Positions 26,315-35,095 of a DNA stretch of 50,803 nucleotides are shown piece after piece; the stretch's first letter is position 1; each line of letters opens with the position of its first letter. A program made the translations under genes and the position numbers. The notes beneath the pieces were generated by a model that made no database searches, had not been told where the DNA came from, and saw nothing but the letters and a program-made list of their open reading frames with translations. The stretch is from Streptomyces hayashii (GTDB lineage: Bacteria > Actinomycetota > Actinomycetes > Streptomycetales > Streptomycetaceae). The DNA lies in assembly GCF_024539815.1 (NCBI RefSeq), contig NZ_JAHHIU010000114.1:1-50803 (forward strand), read 5' to 3'.

Positions 26315-26679
26315 CGCATACCCCTCGCCGTTTCCCGCACTGTGGCCGGCCCGGCAGAGCTCCGTCGCCTCTGCTCGGCCGTAGGTTGATCATCATCATG
26401 CGATCCCTCGCGGGGGAAGGCATTTGAGCAAGAACTGAGCACGAGTGGCCGGCGCGGCCGCCCGACGCGCCGGTGTGGCCGCACGCAGGGCGTGGGCCCG
26501 GGCGGGGTCGGCACGAGCAGTGTCGGCCCGTCGTGGGGAGGGCGGAAATCCGGGACTCGGCGGCCACGCCGCTCTCCGTCGGTTATGTGACCTGGATCAT
26601 GCTGAGCGGGTGCAGCGTCGCGTGGGGGCCGACGTCTTTCTCCAGGTGTAGGGAGATGGCCGGAGCGAGGACGGTGGGG
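26315..26679. other. 365-bp intergenic region before the sigma-factor gene
   Basis: Divergent promoters for the zinc-ribbon and sigma-factor genes must lie here. I find no confident -35/-10 pair or palindrome, and no extra gene. Confidence 0.4.
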
Positions 26680-27186
26680 ATGGAGCAGAGTCGAGCCGAG
26701 GGGTTCGACGGGTTCGTGGCAGCCCGCTGGTCGGCGTTGTTCCACCTGGCCCGTCTGCTCGTGGGAGGCGATCGGCACCGGGCCGAGGACCTGTTGCAGG
26801 AGGCCCTGGTCAAGCTCTGGTTCGTCTGGCCGCGCATCTCGGAGGAGGCCCCCGAGGCGTATGTGCGCAAGGTGCTGGCCCGGGCGGCGGCGCGGTCGGC
26901 GCGCCGGCGGTGGTGGGGCGAGCGCCCGGTCGAGGAACTGCCCGAGGTGACGGAGGTGGGTGACGTGTCGGCCTCCGTGGCCGAACGCACGCGGCTGGAG
27001 GCCGCGTTGGCCCAGCTGACGCCGCGGCAACGGGCCGCGGTGGTACTGCGCTACTACCAGGACCTGCCGGAGAAGCAGGTCGCGGAAGCTCTGGGATGCC
27101 CCGTGGGCACCGCTCGGTCCCACGCTTCGCGCGGCGTGGCCCGGCTGCGCCGGATCCTGGGCGACGTCATCGAACCGGTCGGATGA
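26680..27186 (+). CDS. SigE-family ECF-like RNA polymerase sigma factor
   Basis: A 168-aa sigma factor. Region 2 contains DLLQEALVKLWFVWPRI (about residues 36-52). Region 4 contains LTPRQRAAVVLRYYQDLPEK and VAEALGCPVGTARSHASRGV. This matches the actinobacterial SigE/SigL-type group common in Streptomyces. ATG 26680 has GAGG 9 bp upstream; ATG 26656 would add 8 residues. The stop overlaps a possible ATG of the next gene (ATGA), so the membrane protein that follows is likely its partner. It would direct polymerase to a small stress or envelope regulon. Confidence 0.88.
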   Translation: MEQSRAEGFDGFVAARWSALFHLARLLVGGDRHRAEDLLQEALVKLWFVWPRISEEAPEAYVRKVLARAAARSARRRWWGERPVEELPEVTEVGDVSASVAERTRLEAALAQLTPRQRAAVVLRYYQDLPEKQVAEALGCPVGTARSHASRGVARLRRILGDVIEPVG

Positions 27187-27197
27187 AGGGGAGGACC

Positions 27198-27740
27198 ATG
27201 GACCATTTCGAGCGGGAGCTGGCGCGGATGATGCGCGACTCCCAGGAGCACACCCCCTTCGGTCCGAACCACCGGATGCGTCTGCGGACCCGGGTGCGAG
27301 CCCGACACCGTGCACGCGCGATACAGAAGGCCGTCGGTACCGTGCTGGCCGTGGCCGGTCTCGGCCTCGGCTTCTTCCTGCTGCCTCACGACTCCTCCGA
27401 GACAAGGCCGCAGGCTCCCCTTCCCCGGCCCGCGGTCAGCCCGTCGTCCCCGCACGCCACTCCGGCACCGACACCGGACGCCGGGCCGAGCACGCTCTCC
27501 ACCGCGAGCCCCACGGGGGCCGCCGGAGGAACCGCTGCCGCGTCCACGGCACCGGCCACGACGGGCAGTTCGCCCTCGCCGTCGAATCCGACCGGGACCG
27601 AGACCGCCGCGGCGCCGCCCTCCGCCACGGGAGCGGCGAGCGCGTCGGCCACGGCACGGGCCACGACTCCGGCTGCGCCGACGACCACTCCCCCGACGAT
27701 GGCGCCCTCGTCGAAGGCGAGTTCCGCCGACTCCGGCTAG
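27198..27740 (+). CDS. Single-pass membrane protein with Ser/Thr/Pro-rich outer domain
   Basis: A 180-aa protein. A cytosolic N-terminus of about 42 residues is rich in Arg and His (MRLRTRVRARHRARAI). One membrane helix follows (about 46-66, VGTVLAVAGLGLGFFLL). The outer segment of about 115 residues consists almost wholly of Ala, Ser, Thr and Pro. ATG 27198 follows GGGGAGG; ATG 27183 overlaps the sigma-factor stop. Position and topology suggest an anti-sigma or sensor protein whose cytosolic part holds the sigma factor, but no known anti-sigma domain is visible. The outer part looks like an O-glycosylation target or wall spacer. Confidence 0.7.
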   Translation: MDHFERELARMMRDSQEHTPFGPNHRMRLRTRVRARHRARAIQKAVGTVLAVAGLGLGFFLLPHDSSETRPQAPLPRPAVSPSSPHATPAPTPDAGPSTLSTASPTGAAGGTAAASTAPATTGSSPSPSNPTGTETAAAPPSATGAASASATARATTPAAPTTTPPTMAPSSKASSADSG

Positions 27741-27848
27741 ACGGACCGTCCCGACCTCCCGTCCTCCGGCGGCAGACCTGATCCGGTCGTCCCACCGCCG
27801 TGAGTGACCGCAGTCTGCCCTGCGACAGAACACGAAAGCGGATGGACA

Positions 27849-29096
27849 GTGACAAAAATGCCGAACCCGGCGGTCCCCCTACCCCTGCGCGCACCGTTGT
27901 CGGTGCACCATCGCGAGCCCGTTCTGGACGTGGTCGTGCCGGTGTTCAACGAGGAGAGGGATCTGGAGCCGAGTGTCCTGCGGCTTCTTGCACATCTGCG
28001 CGAGACGTTTCCCTACCCCTTCCGGATCACCGTCGCAGACAACGCCAGCACCGACGAGACCCCTCTGATAGCGGCTCGGCTGGCCGCGGAGCTGCCTGAG
28101 GTGCAGTGGATGCGGCTGAGCGAAAAGGGGCGCGGGCGGGCGCTGCACGCCGCCTGGTCCCATTCAGCGGCGCCGGTCCTCGCCTACCTGGACGTCGACC
28201 TGTCCACCGACCTGGCGGCGCTGCTGCCCCTGGTCGCGCCCCTGATCTCCGGGCACTCCGACATCGCCATCGGCACGCGCCTGGCCCGCGGCTCCCGGGT
28301 CGTGCGCGGCCCCAAACGGGAGGTCATCTCCCGTTCCTACAACGCCCTGTTGCGTTCCACCCTCGCCGTGGGTTTCTCCGACGCGCAGTGCGGCTTCAAG
28401 GCGGTGCGGCGTGACGTCGCCGAGCGGCTGCTGCCCCTCGTGCAGGACTCGGGGTGGTTCTTCGACACCGAACTGCTGGTGATAGCCGAGCGGGCCGGGC
28501 TTCGCATCCACGAGGTGCCGGTCGACTGGGTGGACGATCCCGACAGCCGGGTGGACCTCCTGGCCACGGCGCTGGCGGACCTGCGCGGCATCGCGAGGCT
28601 CGGCCGCGACCTGGGCCGTGGCACTCTCCCGACGGCCGCGCTGCGCCGGAGCGCCGCCGACCCGGTGCGAGCAGGGCTGACCGGCCAGTTGCTGCGCTTT
28701 GCCGCCGTAGGCGCCGTGAGCACGATCGGATACGTGCTGCTCTACACGGCGCTTCGCCCGGCCTGCGGACCCCAGACGGCCAACGCACTGGCGCTGCTGG
28801 CCTGCGCTCCGGCCAACACCGCCGCGAACCGGCGGCTCACCTTCGGGCTGCGCGGCCGAGACGGCGCGCTGCGCCACCAGGCCAAGGGCCTCCTCGTCTT
28901 CGTGATCGGCCTGACCCTGACCAGCGGATCACTTGCCGCACTGCATCTCGCGGCGCCGCGGGCCGTCTCACACGGCACGGAGGTCGGGGTCCTCATCGCC
29001 GCCAACCTCGCAGCGACCCTTCTGCGTTTCCTGCTCCTGCGGGCCTGGGTGTTCCCCGCCGATCGCCGCGGCAGGACGGGAGGCGTCACCGCATGA
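27849..29096 (+). CDS. GT2 glycosyltransferase fused to a GtrA-like membrane domain
   Basis: A 415-aa fusion. Residues about 20-255 are a Dpm1-like GT-A enzyme: VPVFNEERDLEPSV binds the nucleotide sugar and LDVDLSTD is the metal-binding DxD region. Residues about 275-405 are a four-helix GtrA-like domain thought to flip polyprenyl-phosphate sugars. The fusion would make a lipid-linked sugar and pass it across the membrane. GTG 27849 is the best start; ATG 27858 is close. The stop overlaps the next start (ATGA), so the two are translationally coupled. Confidence 0.9.
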   Translation: MTKMPNPAVPLPLRAPLSVHHREPVLDVVVPVFNEERDLEPSVLRLLAHLRETFPYPFRITVADNASTDETPLIAARLAAELPEVQWMRLSEKGRGRALHAAWSHSAAPVLAYLDVDLSTDLAALLPLVAPLISGHSDIAIGTRLARGSRVVRGPKREVISRSYNALLRSTLAVGFSDAQCGFKAVRRDVAERLLPLVQDSGWFFDTELLVIAERAGLRIHEVPVDWVDDPDSRVDLLATALADLRGIARLGRDLGRGTLPTAALRRSAADPVRAGLTGQLLRFAAVGAVSTIGYVLLYTALRPACGPQTANALALLACAPANTAANRRLTFGLRGRDGALRHQAKGLLVFVIGLTLTSGSLAALHLAAPRAVSHGTEVGVLIAANLAATLLRFLLLRAWVFPADRRGRTGGVTA

Positions 29097-30361
29097 ACCA
29101 CCCGGCAGCGCTGAGCCCCCCTTCCGAGGCCGAGGCCCTCGAACTCCGCCGGCGCGTCCCCGACCCCGGCCGCCGCTCACGCCTGCACCGGGCGGCCGGT
29201 CGCTGCGTTCCGGTCCTGGCCCTGTACGGCGGACTGAAGCTCATCGGTTTCTCCGTCTTCATGTACCTGCTGGACTCCGCCGGGGACTTCCGGCGGAGGC
29301 ACCCGCGCTTCGGCGGAGGCGCCCACGCCTGGGACGTACTGGCCAGTTGGGACGGCTGGTGGTACCAGCAGGTCGCCGCAAACGGCTACACTCCGGCGCT
29401 GATCCCGGATCCCAACGGCACGGCCCTGATCACCCTCCAGGGCAACTCGGCAGCCTTCTTTCCTCTCTATCCGGCCACGATGCGGCTGGTCTCCGACTGC
29501 ACAGGGCTCGGTCTGTACGGCTCCGGGATGCTCGTCTCGGTCCTCGCGTCGTTCGTCGCCGCCCTCGGCATCCACGCCGTCACCGCCCGGTTCGGCGGCA
29601 GACGGGCCGGGCTGGCCGCGGCCGGGCTGTGGGCCGTGTGGCCCGGTTCCGGAACGGAATGGTCGGGCTACTCGGAGTCCCTCTACGTCGCCCTCGCCGT
29701 CTGGGCCTGCCACTGCGTCATGAGCGACCGCTGGCTCACCGCCGGCGTCCTCACCTTCGCCGCCGGCCTGAGCCGCCCCACGGCCGTCGCGCTCATCGCC
29801 GCGCTCACCGTCGCCGCGCTGCTGGCGCTCCATCGTCGCCGGGAGGATCTCGCCCGCCCGTGGACCGCGATCCTGATCGCGCCGCTCGGACTCGTCGGCT
29901 ACCTGTTGTGGGTCGGCGATCAGATGGGCGATCTCAGAGGCTATTTCGTTCTGCAGAAGGGCGCCTGGGCCCATACCTTCGACTTCGGCAAGCAGACGCT
30001 CGACGTCTTCGCCTCCCTCGCCGTCGGCCGCAACGACTACCTGTTCCCGTGCCCCGTCGAGGACATGATCGGCGCGATGACCGTGCTTCTGGGTCTGCTC
30101 CTGATCCCTCTTCTGATCCGGCTGCGCCCGCCCGCCGTCCTGACCGTGTACACGATTCTGACCTTTGCCCTGGTCCTGGGCAGTCAGCAGATCTTCGGCA
30201 ACGTCTCCCGTTACCTGCTCCCCGCCTTCCCCCTGTTCGTCCCGCCGGCCGTCAAGCTGCGCGGACTCGGTCTGCCCACCCTGACGGCACTGCTCGCCGT
30301 CACGGCGGTCGCGTCGGGCTCGTACGCCGGATACGCGCTCTTCGAGTTGGGAGTCCCGTAG
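29093..30361 (+). CDS. GT-C membrane glycosyltransferase (PIG-V/mannosyltransferase-like)
   Basis: A 422-aa protein with about nine hydrophobic segments. The first external loop carries ASWDGWWYQQVAANGY, and after it NSAAFFPLYPATMRLV, both hallmarks of PIG-V/Gpi18-like transferases that use a lipid-linked sugar on the outer face. Asp of SWDGWW is the likely catalytic base. It overlaps the GT2-GtrA gene by 4 bp. The pair plausibly supplies and transfers a sugar, for example mannose, to an outer acceptor, perhaps the Ser/Thr-rich protein encoded upstream; that link is inference. Confidence 0.85.
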   Translation: MNHPAALSPPSEAEALELRRRVPDPGRRSRLHRAAGRCVPVLALYGGLKLIGFSVFMYLLDSAGDFRRRHPRFGGGAHAWDVLASWDGWWYQQVAANGYTPALIPDPNGTALITLQGNSAAFFPLYPATMRLVSDCTGLGLYGSGMLVSVLASFVAALGIHAVTARFGGRRAGLAAAGLWAVWPGSGTEWSGYSESLYVALAVWACHCVMSDRWLTAGVLTFAAGLSRPTAVALIAALTVAALLALHRRREDLARPWTAILIAPLGLVGYLLWVGDQMGDLRGYFVLQKGAWAHTFDFGKQTLDVFASLAVGRNDYLFPCPVEDMIGAMTVLLGLLLIPLLIRLRPPAVLTVYTILTFALVLGSQQIFGNVSRYLLPAFPLFVPPAVKLRGLGLPTLTALLAVTAVASGSYAGYALFELGVP

Positions 30362-30386
30362 AACCCGCGGTCCCGAGGAGGGCCGC

Positions 30387-30725
30387 TCAGAGGTGGCCGT
30401 CCAGGAACTCCCGGATTTCGGCGACGGTCATGGGACCCGCGCCGTGCGCCACCGCCTCGCCCTCCTTCAGCAGGACGCAGGACGGGGCGCCGGTGATCCC
30501 GTATCGCTCCGTTGCGGCCGGACAACGCGTGATGTCCGCGCGGACTGCCGCCAGACGGCCCCCGTAGTCCTCGGCGACGCCCCCCACGACGCGGTCCATC
30601 ACCCGGCAGGGCTCGATCGCCTTGGGCCATGTCCCGGTGAAGTACGCGAGGACCGGAACCTCGCTCATCCGCAGGATGAAGTCGAACTCCGCGTCCTCAC
30701 GGGCTTGGTGGACCCGATGCGCCAT
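30387..30725 (-). CDS. Thioredoxin-fold protein with aberrant active site
   Basis: A 112-aa thioredoxin-like protein. The usual WCGPC is replaced by TWPKAIEPCRVMD: only one cysteine (Cys40) remains and the first active-site Cys is absent. The cis-proline loop is kept as GITGAPSCVLLKEG, adding a cysteine opposite Cys40. Dithiol redox cycling in the normal way is thus not possible; it may act as a monothiol reductase, bacillithiol/mycothiol-linked protein or chaperone. It converges with the GT-C gene, 25 bp away. Confidence 0.82.
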   Translation of the reverse strand: MAHRVHQAREDAEFDFILRMSEVPVLAYFTGTWPKAIEPCRVMDRVVGGVAEDYGGRLAAVRADITRCPAATERYGITGAPSCVLLKEGEAVAHGAGPMTVAEIREFLDGHL

Positions 30726-30956
30726 GGAAGCTCCTGACCTCGCGTTTGCCTCGTTCCATCCCCATCATCTCCCGGCGCGAGCCGGGCCGGTCCCCGCCAC
30801 CGGAGGCCCGCCGCACGGCCGACCCGGTCAGCCCGCCGGACACCCGGGCCCCCGGGCCGCCCCCGGGCCGCCGCCTGCCCGTGAGCCGACCCGTGCCCCG
30901 ACCGGTCGAGACGGGCCGACGGTTGCGCTCGTCCCGCGGGCGCGCCGATGCGCCGG

Positions 30957-31397
30957 TCAGCGGCGGCCGGCGGACAGGACGACGAGGAACTGGCCGCCGC
31001 CCGCCTCGACGTCGGCGGTCACCGGCAGCCCCGGGGCCAGCCGGGAGAAACGGTCCACCAGCCACTCCGCCGCGTCCTGAGCGTCCTGCCTGGTCGGGCA
31101 ACGGCCCACCGTCTCGCGGCCCCCCTTGCGCTCCAGCCTCGCGGCGACGGTGATCAGCGGTGCGGGTTCGACCACGTACAGGTGGTCCGGCCAGGCGATG
31201 ACCGCCTTGACCGCACCCTTGCGGGTGTTGCAGGCGCGGTGGGCGAGCCGCTCGGCGACCTTCGCCTTCCGGTCGGCGGTCCTGCTGTCGACGCTGGGCC
31301 CTCGCGGGTCGTTCACGGACTTGTCGGGGTCGACCGGTTCGTCGCACACCCAACAGCGCCAGCCGTCACGCTCGGCCACATCATCAAGAAGACTCAT
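30957..31397 (-). CDS. HNH-nuclease-like zinc-finger protein
   Basis: A 146-aa protein. The first half holds CWVC (Cys15, Cys18) and LAHRACNTRKG (His53, Cys56), the zinc frame and C-terminal half of an HNH nuclease. The catalytic His normally found in the PSVDH segment is Ser here (PSVDSRT), so cleavage is doubtful. The second half (about 70-146) is a small alpha/beta region without a known domain. It stands alone. Confidence 0.75.
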   Translation of the reverse strand: MSLLDDVAERDGWRCWVCDEPVDPDKSVNDPRGPSVDSRTADRKAKVAERLAHRACNTRKGAVKAVIAWPDHLYVVEPAPLITVAARLERKGGRETVGRCPTRQDAQDAAEWLVDRFSRLAPGLPVTADVEAGGGQFLVVLSAGRR

Positions 31398-31619
31398 CCG
31401 AGCAAGCTAGCCTGCCCGGCCGCCACCCCGCGCACCAGGGCCTCACCCGGCGAGTACCTCTCGGCTCGCCGCGGGGCCGGGTCCCTCCCCCACGTCGTCC
31501 GACGTTCTCCCCTGCGCACGGTGCGTCCGTTCCTGACCCCGGCATGCGACGGCGGACGTGGTGGACCGCGGGTTCCCGGGCTCGTTGCGCGCACCCGCCG
31601 GCCGTGCTTGGCTCGCCCG

Positions 31620-32288
31620 ATGAACCTTCTGCTGACGGCGAGCGGCCTGCGCAACGAGACACTCCGGGAAGCGCTGCGGGACATGCTGGGGAAGCCGTTC
31701 GGATCGGCGGACGTCGTGTACGTCCCCACGGCATCGGTCGCCGAGCCCGGGGACCACGGCTGGTTCGTCGCGAACATGAACCGGCTGCACGGCCTCGGCT
31801 GGCGGGAGTTCGACGTGCTGGAACTGAACGGCCTGCCCCGGCAGACGGTGCTCGACCGGCTGCTGCACGCCGACGTCGTCTACGTCGAGGGCGGCAACCA
31901 CTACCACCTCGCACGCAGCATCACCGGCAACGGCCTGGCCGACGGCATCCTGGAGGCGCTGGAGGAGCGGGTCTACGTGGGGGTCAGCGCCGGATCGATG
32001 ATCTTCAGCCGTCATCTCACCGCGCACTCCGCCGACGTGATCGGGGACGCCGAGGACCTCCATGTGCTCGGTGCGAAGACCGTGGAGCCGCCGTTCGGCC
32101 TTTTCGACTGGTACCTCAAGCCCCATCTGTACTCGCCGGACTTCCCCGAGCGCGACGACGCCTGGGCCGATCGCATCGCTGCGGAGGCGGATTTTCCGAT
32201 CTACTTCATCGACGACGACACGGCCCTCCGCGTCAGCGACGGCACGGTGGACGTCGTCTCCGAAGGCCGGTGGCGTTTCCATCCGTGA
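31620..32288 (+). CDS. Peptidase E-like (S51) serine peptidase
   Basis: A 222-aa class I glutamine-amidotransferase-fold peptidase. The nucleophile elbow VGVSAGSMIFSR gives Ser123. EGGNHYHL (about 90-97) is the conserved preceding strand. Family members cut after N-terminal Asp in dipeptides or split cyanophycin dipeptides. ATG 31620 has no ribosome site. It is divergent from the HNH-like gene and converges with the Fic-type pair. The 147 bp downstream hold an imperfect direct repeat of GTGACCCGGYGCGYGC (near 32285 and 32302). Confidence 0.87.
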   Translation: MNLLLTASGLRNETLREALRDMLGKPFGSADVVYVPTASVAEPGDHGWFVANMNRLHGLGWREFDVLELNGLPRQTVLDRLLHADVVYVEGGNHYHLARSITGNGLADGILEALEERVYVGVSAGSMIFSRHLTAHSADVIGDAEDLHVLGAKTVEPPFGLFDWYLKPHLYSPDFPERDDAWADRIAAEADFPIYFIDDDTALRVSDGTVDVVSEGRWRFHP

Positions 32289-32435
32289 CCCGGCGCGTGC
32301 CGTGACCCGGTGCGCGCGCCCTGTCCGTCGTGGCCCTGGCCGGCTTCCCGGGGACCTCTCCGGATCGGGCGGCAAGGCACACCCGTCGCCGCCGGGCCGG
32401 GGCACGCGCGTCCCCGCCGGGCCGGGCTGTCCGGC

Positions 32436-32813
32436 TCAGGTGGCGCTGGGCCAGGCCCGCAGCAGGGCGGCGATCCTCCCGGCGGTGCAAGCCGGGTCCA
32501 GGAGCAGGTCCTTGAGGGCGATGGCGTCCTCGCGGGCGGGTTTGACGGTGATTCCGGCGGCCTCCAGGTACATCACACCGGATGCGGCGGCCACGGCGAG
32601 GTTGGAGCGCTCCAGCCAGCGGCACCGGCCGAGCGTGTGCACCAGGGCGGCGGCCTTGGCGTAGGGGCCGTCGTAGACGGCCTGCTCGAAGAGCTCGGCG
32701 CGGTGGCGGGCCACCGCGGAGACGGGGACGCCGTAGTCGTCGGGCGCCGGATCGTTCGCTCCGGCCGCCTCGGCGACCTGGAGGATCCAGGGCACGTCGA
32801 TGTTCAGCTCCAT
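32436..32813 (-). CDS. Fic/Doc-type toxin-like protein without the Fic motif
   Basis: A 125-aa protein of the Streptomyces Fic-family toxin component type. Active Fic/Doc proteins have HPFxxGNxR. In the matching place this protein reads LVHTLGRCRWLERSNLAVAA: His59 is kept but the Gly-Asn-Arg/Lys part is not. AMPylation or kinase-type transfer as in Doc is therefore questionable. ATG 32813 shares one base with the antitoxin stop (TGATG), so the two are coupled. It could be a decayed toxin or a subgroup with altered chemistry. Confidence 0.75.
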   Translation of the reverse strand: MELNIDVPWILQVAEAAGANDPAPDDYGVPVSAVARHRAELFEQAVYDGPYAKAAALVHTLGRCRWLERSNLAVAAASGVMYLEAAGITVKPAREDAIALKDLLLDPACTAGRIAALLRAWPSAT

Positions 32814-33052
32814 CAGGCCGCGCGCGCTCCGCCCGATGCCGACCGGGCGTCTTCGGCTTCGTCGAAGACGCTCTGGTGTTCGGCCAGGAAACGGGCGGCC
32901 GCGTCGACCGCGCGGGCGCGCAGGCCGCTGGCGTCCTCCTGTACGAGCCGGGCGAGGTAGTCGCCGATGCTCAGTCCGAGGTCGGCGGCGCGTTTCTTCG
33001 CGAGTTCCGCCACGCCTTCGTCCACGCGCGCGCCCAGCTGTGTCTTCGCCAT
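32813..33052 (-). CDS. Antitoxin-like partner of the Fic-type protein
   Basis: A 79-aa protein with an N-terminal ribbon-helix-helix-like part (AKTQLGARVDEGVAELAKKR, then GLSIGDYLARLV) and an acidic C-terminal helix (FLAEHQSVFDEAEDA) suited to cover the partner. It lies upstream of the toxin-like gene and just behind a perfect 18-bp palindrome, the classic layout of a self-repressing toxin-antitoxin operon. Confidence 0.78.
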   Translation of the reverse strand: MAKTQLGARVDEGVAELAKKRAADLGLSIGDYLARLVQEDASGLRARAVDAAARFLAEHQSVFDEAEDARSASGGARAA

Positions 33053-33059
33053 GCCAGCA

Positions 33060-33077
33060 TGGTAACAGCCGTTACCA
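33060..33077. promoter_or_regulatory. Antitoxin operator palindrome
   Basis: TGGTAAC (33060-33066) and GTTACCA (33071-33077) form a perfect inverted repeat around AGCC, 8 bp before the antitoxin start. It is a probable autoregulatory site for the ribbon-helix-helix antitoxin. The remaining 322 bp up to the amidohydrolase start at 33400 show no gene. Confidence 0.75.
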
Positions 33078-33399
33078 GCAGGTGGACGACACCTCCGGTC
33101 GGGCCGCGTCCTCACCGGCCGCCCGGTTCCGGGGTGGCGCCGTAGGCGGTGAAGCAGGAGCGACCCGGGCCCTCGGGTCGCGTGCGAAGAGGCGCGGTCT
33201 CGATCACCTGTGTCGCGCCGCCGCGTCGCGGGCGGGTCCCCGCACAGGACCGGACGACAGCGCGGTCGAGGAGGCCACGGTGGTGCCGGCACCACCCCCG
33301 CATCCACCGTCTGGCCGCACTGTGCCGGCACCCGTCGTACGCCAGAGTCAGGGGGTCGGCGAAACCGCCGAGGGGTTCACCAGCAGGAGGCGAAACAGC

Positions 33400-35004
33400 A
33401 TGTCCGACGCAGGAGTTGGGGCACGGCGCGGCATGGTCCGACGGGGGTTTCTGACCGGAGCCGTCGCCGTGACGGGTGCGGCGCTGACCAGCACGGCGAC
33501 CGCCCGCACGGCGACGCCCGCCGACGCCACGCGCGCGGCGGGGAAGAGGTCGGGAGGCGGCGCCGACAGCGGCCCGTTGGCGTTCACCCACGTCACCGTG
33601 ATCGACGGCTCGGGAGCGCCCGCGGCCTCCGGCATGACGGTCGTCGTAGAGGGCGGCCGTATCACCCAACTCGCCCCGAGCGCACGCATCCGGCTCCGCC
33701 CGGGGACCCGGACGGTCGACCTGACCGGCAAGTACCTCATGCCGGGGCTGATCGAGGCGCACACCCACAGTGACGGCCCGGAGACGGTGGTCCCGCCCCT
33801 GTACGCCCTCGCCGGCGTCACCACGGTCCGGGAGATGCGGGGTGAGCCGATCCATCACGAGTGGCGCGAGAAGATCCGCAGCGGAGCACTGCTCGGCCCC
33901 CGCTGGGTCGTCGGCAGCCCCATCGTCGACGGCGCGCCCTCGCTGTGGGCCGCCGACGTGGGCCCCACCGTCGAGGTGCGCGACGCGGCCGAGGCCCGGC
34001 GCGCCGTCCGGCAGGTCAAGCGCGAGGGCGCGGACTTCGTCAAGGTGTACTCCCGCCTGTCCCGCGAGGCCTACTTCGCCATCGCGGACGAGGCCCGCCG
34101 TCAGGGCATCCCTCATCTCGGACACTGCCCCGACACCGTGCGGATCGCCGAGGCGAGCGCCTCCGGCCACCGCACCATCGAGCACCTGCACGCGCTGCTC
34201 CTTGCCACGTCACGCCACGAGAAGGAGATACGGCGCCGTCTGGACGCCGTGCGGATCGACCCGGGCGATCCCAGCAGCCTGTCCCGCTACCACAGCTGGT
34301 TCCAGCAGGTGCACCCCCTCGAATGGCGGGCGGTGCAGGGCTACGACCGGGACCGCGCGGACGCTCTCTTCCGGAGTCTGGCGGCCCACGGGACCGCCGT
34401 CGTCCCCACGCTCAGCGTGCACCGCACACTCGAACGGCCCGACGACGTGCCGTCCCGGGCCGAGGAGTGGAAGTACCTGCCCGCCTGGCAGGTGGAGAGC
34501 TGGCCGGACCAGCTCGCGGCACTGACCGGTGGGCGCACCCCCGAGCAGGAGCGGCGGATCCGCGGGATCTTCGCGCACCGGCTGCGGCTGGTGAGCGAGT
34601 TGCACGGCGCGGGGGTGCGGCTGGCGGCGGGCACCGACACCGGCACGGGATACCTCGTGCCGGGCTTCGCCCTCCACGACGAGCTGGCGCTGCTCGTGTC
34701 GGCCGGTCTCACTCCGGCCGAGGCCCTGCGCGCGGCCACGCGGGACGCGGCCCGCACCCTCGGCCTGCCCGCCGTAGGCACCGTGGCCCGCGGACAGGCC
34801 GCCGACCTGCTCGTCCTCGACGCCGACCCGCTGCGCGACATCCGCAACACCCGCCGCATCCACGGTGTGGTCGTCGACGGCAGGTGGATCCCCCCGGAGG
34901 AACGCCGCCGGCTGCTCTCGGCGGTGGAGGAGGCCGCCGCACAGACTCCGCCGCCCCAGGAGGGGGCGACCCTGCGGGGCTGCGGCTGTGGCGGCCACCC
35001 CTGA
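33400..35004 (+). CDS. Tat-exported amidohydrolase (imidazolonepropionase-like)
   Basis: A 534-aa metal-dependent hydrolase. A twin-arginine signal is visible (VRRGFLTGAVAVTGAAL, residues 13-29). The metal site contains IEAHTH (His121, His123), FVKVYSR with the candidate carbamylated Lys, HLGHCP and TIEHLHAL with two more His, and AAGTDTG with the catalytic Asp. The cluster fits amidohydrolases acting on Xaa-Pro dipeptides or similar amides. AGGAGG lies 9 bp upstream of ATG 33400. The tail ends with GCGCGGHP, an extra Cys-rich end. A hairpin at 35071 follows. Confidence 0.9.
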   Translation: MSDAGVGARRGMVRRGFLTGAVAVTGAALTSTATARTATPADATRAAGKRSGGGADSGPLAFTHVTVIDGSGAPAASGMTVVVEGGRITQLAPSARIRLRPGTRTVDLTGKYLMPGLIEAHTHSDGPETVVPPLYALAGVTTVREMRGEPIHHEWREKIRSGALLGPRWVVGSPIVDGAPSLWAADVGPTVEVRDAAEARRAVRQVKREGADFVKVYSRLSREAYFAIADEARRQGIPHLGHCPDTVRIAEASASGHRTIEHLHALLLATSRHEKEIRRRLDAVRIDPGDPSSLSRYHSWFQQVHPLEWRAVQGYDRDRADALFRSLAAHGTAVVPTLSVHRTLERPDDVPSRAEEWKYLPAWQVESWPDQLAALTGGRTPEQERRIRGIFAHRLRLVSELHGAGVRLAAGTDTGTGYLVPGFALHDELALLVSAGLTPAEALRAATRDAARTLGLPAVGTVARGQAADLLVLDADPLRDIRNTRRIHGVVVDGRWIPPEERRRLLSAVEEAAAQTPPPQEGATLRGCGCGGHP

Positions 35005-35070
35005 CAGCCATCGGCCTCGACAGCCCTCCGGCGGCGGCCTTCTCCGGCTGATCACGGGCAAGGTCGTGCC

Positions 35071-35095
35071 GCCGCCCCGCCACGCGTGGGGCGGC
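35071..35095. terminator. GC-rich hairpin after the amidohydrolase gene
   Basis: GCCGCCCC (35071-35078) pairs with GGGGCGGC (35088-35095). The centre can also pair as CCACGCGTGG. It lies 66 bp past the amidohydrolase stop and before the convergent truncated LtrA gene. Confidence 0.55.

Noticed and set aside
32285..32316. Direct repeat GTGACCCGGYGCGYGC after the peptidase E gene
   Set aside because: Imperfect, without symmetry or a nearby promoter; probably chance in GC-rich DNA.
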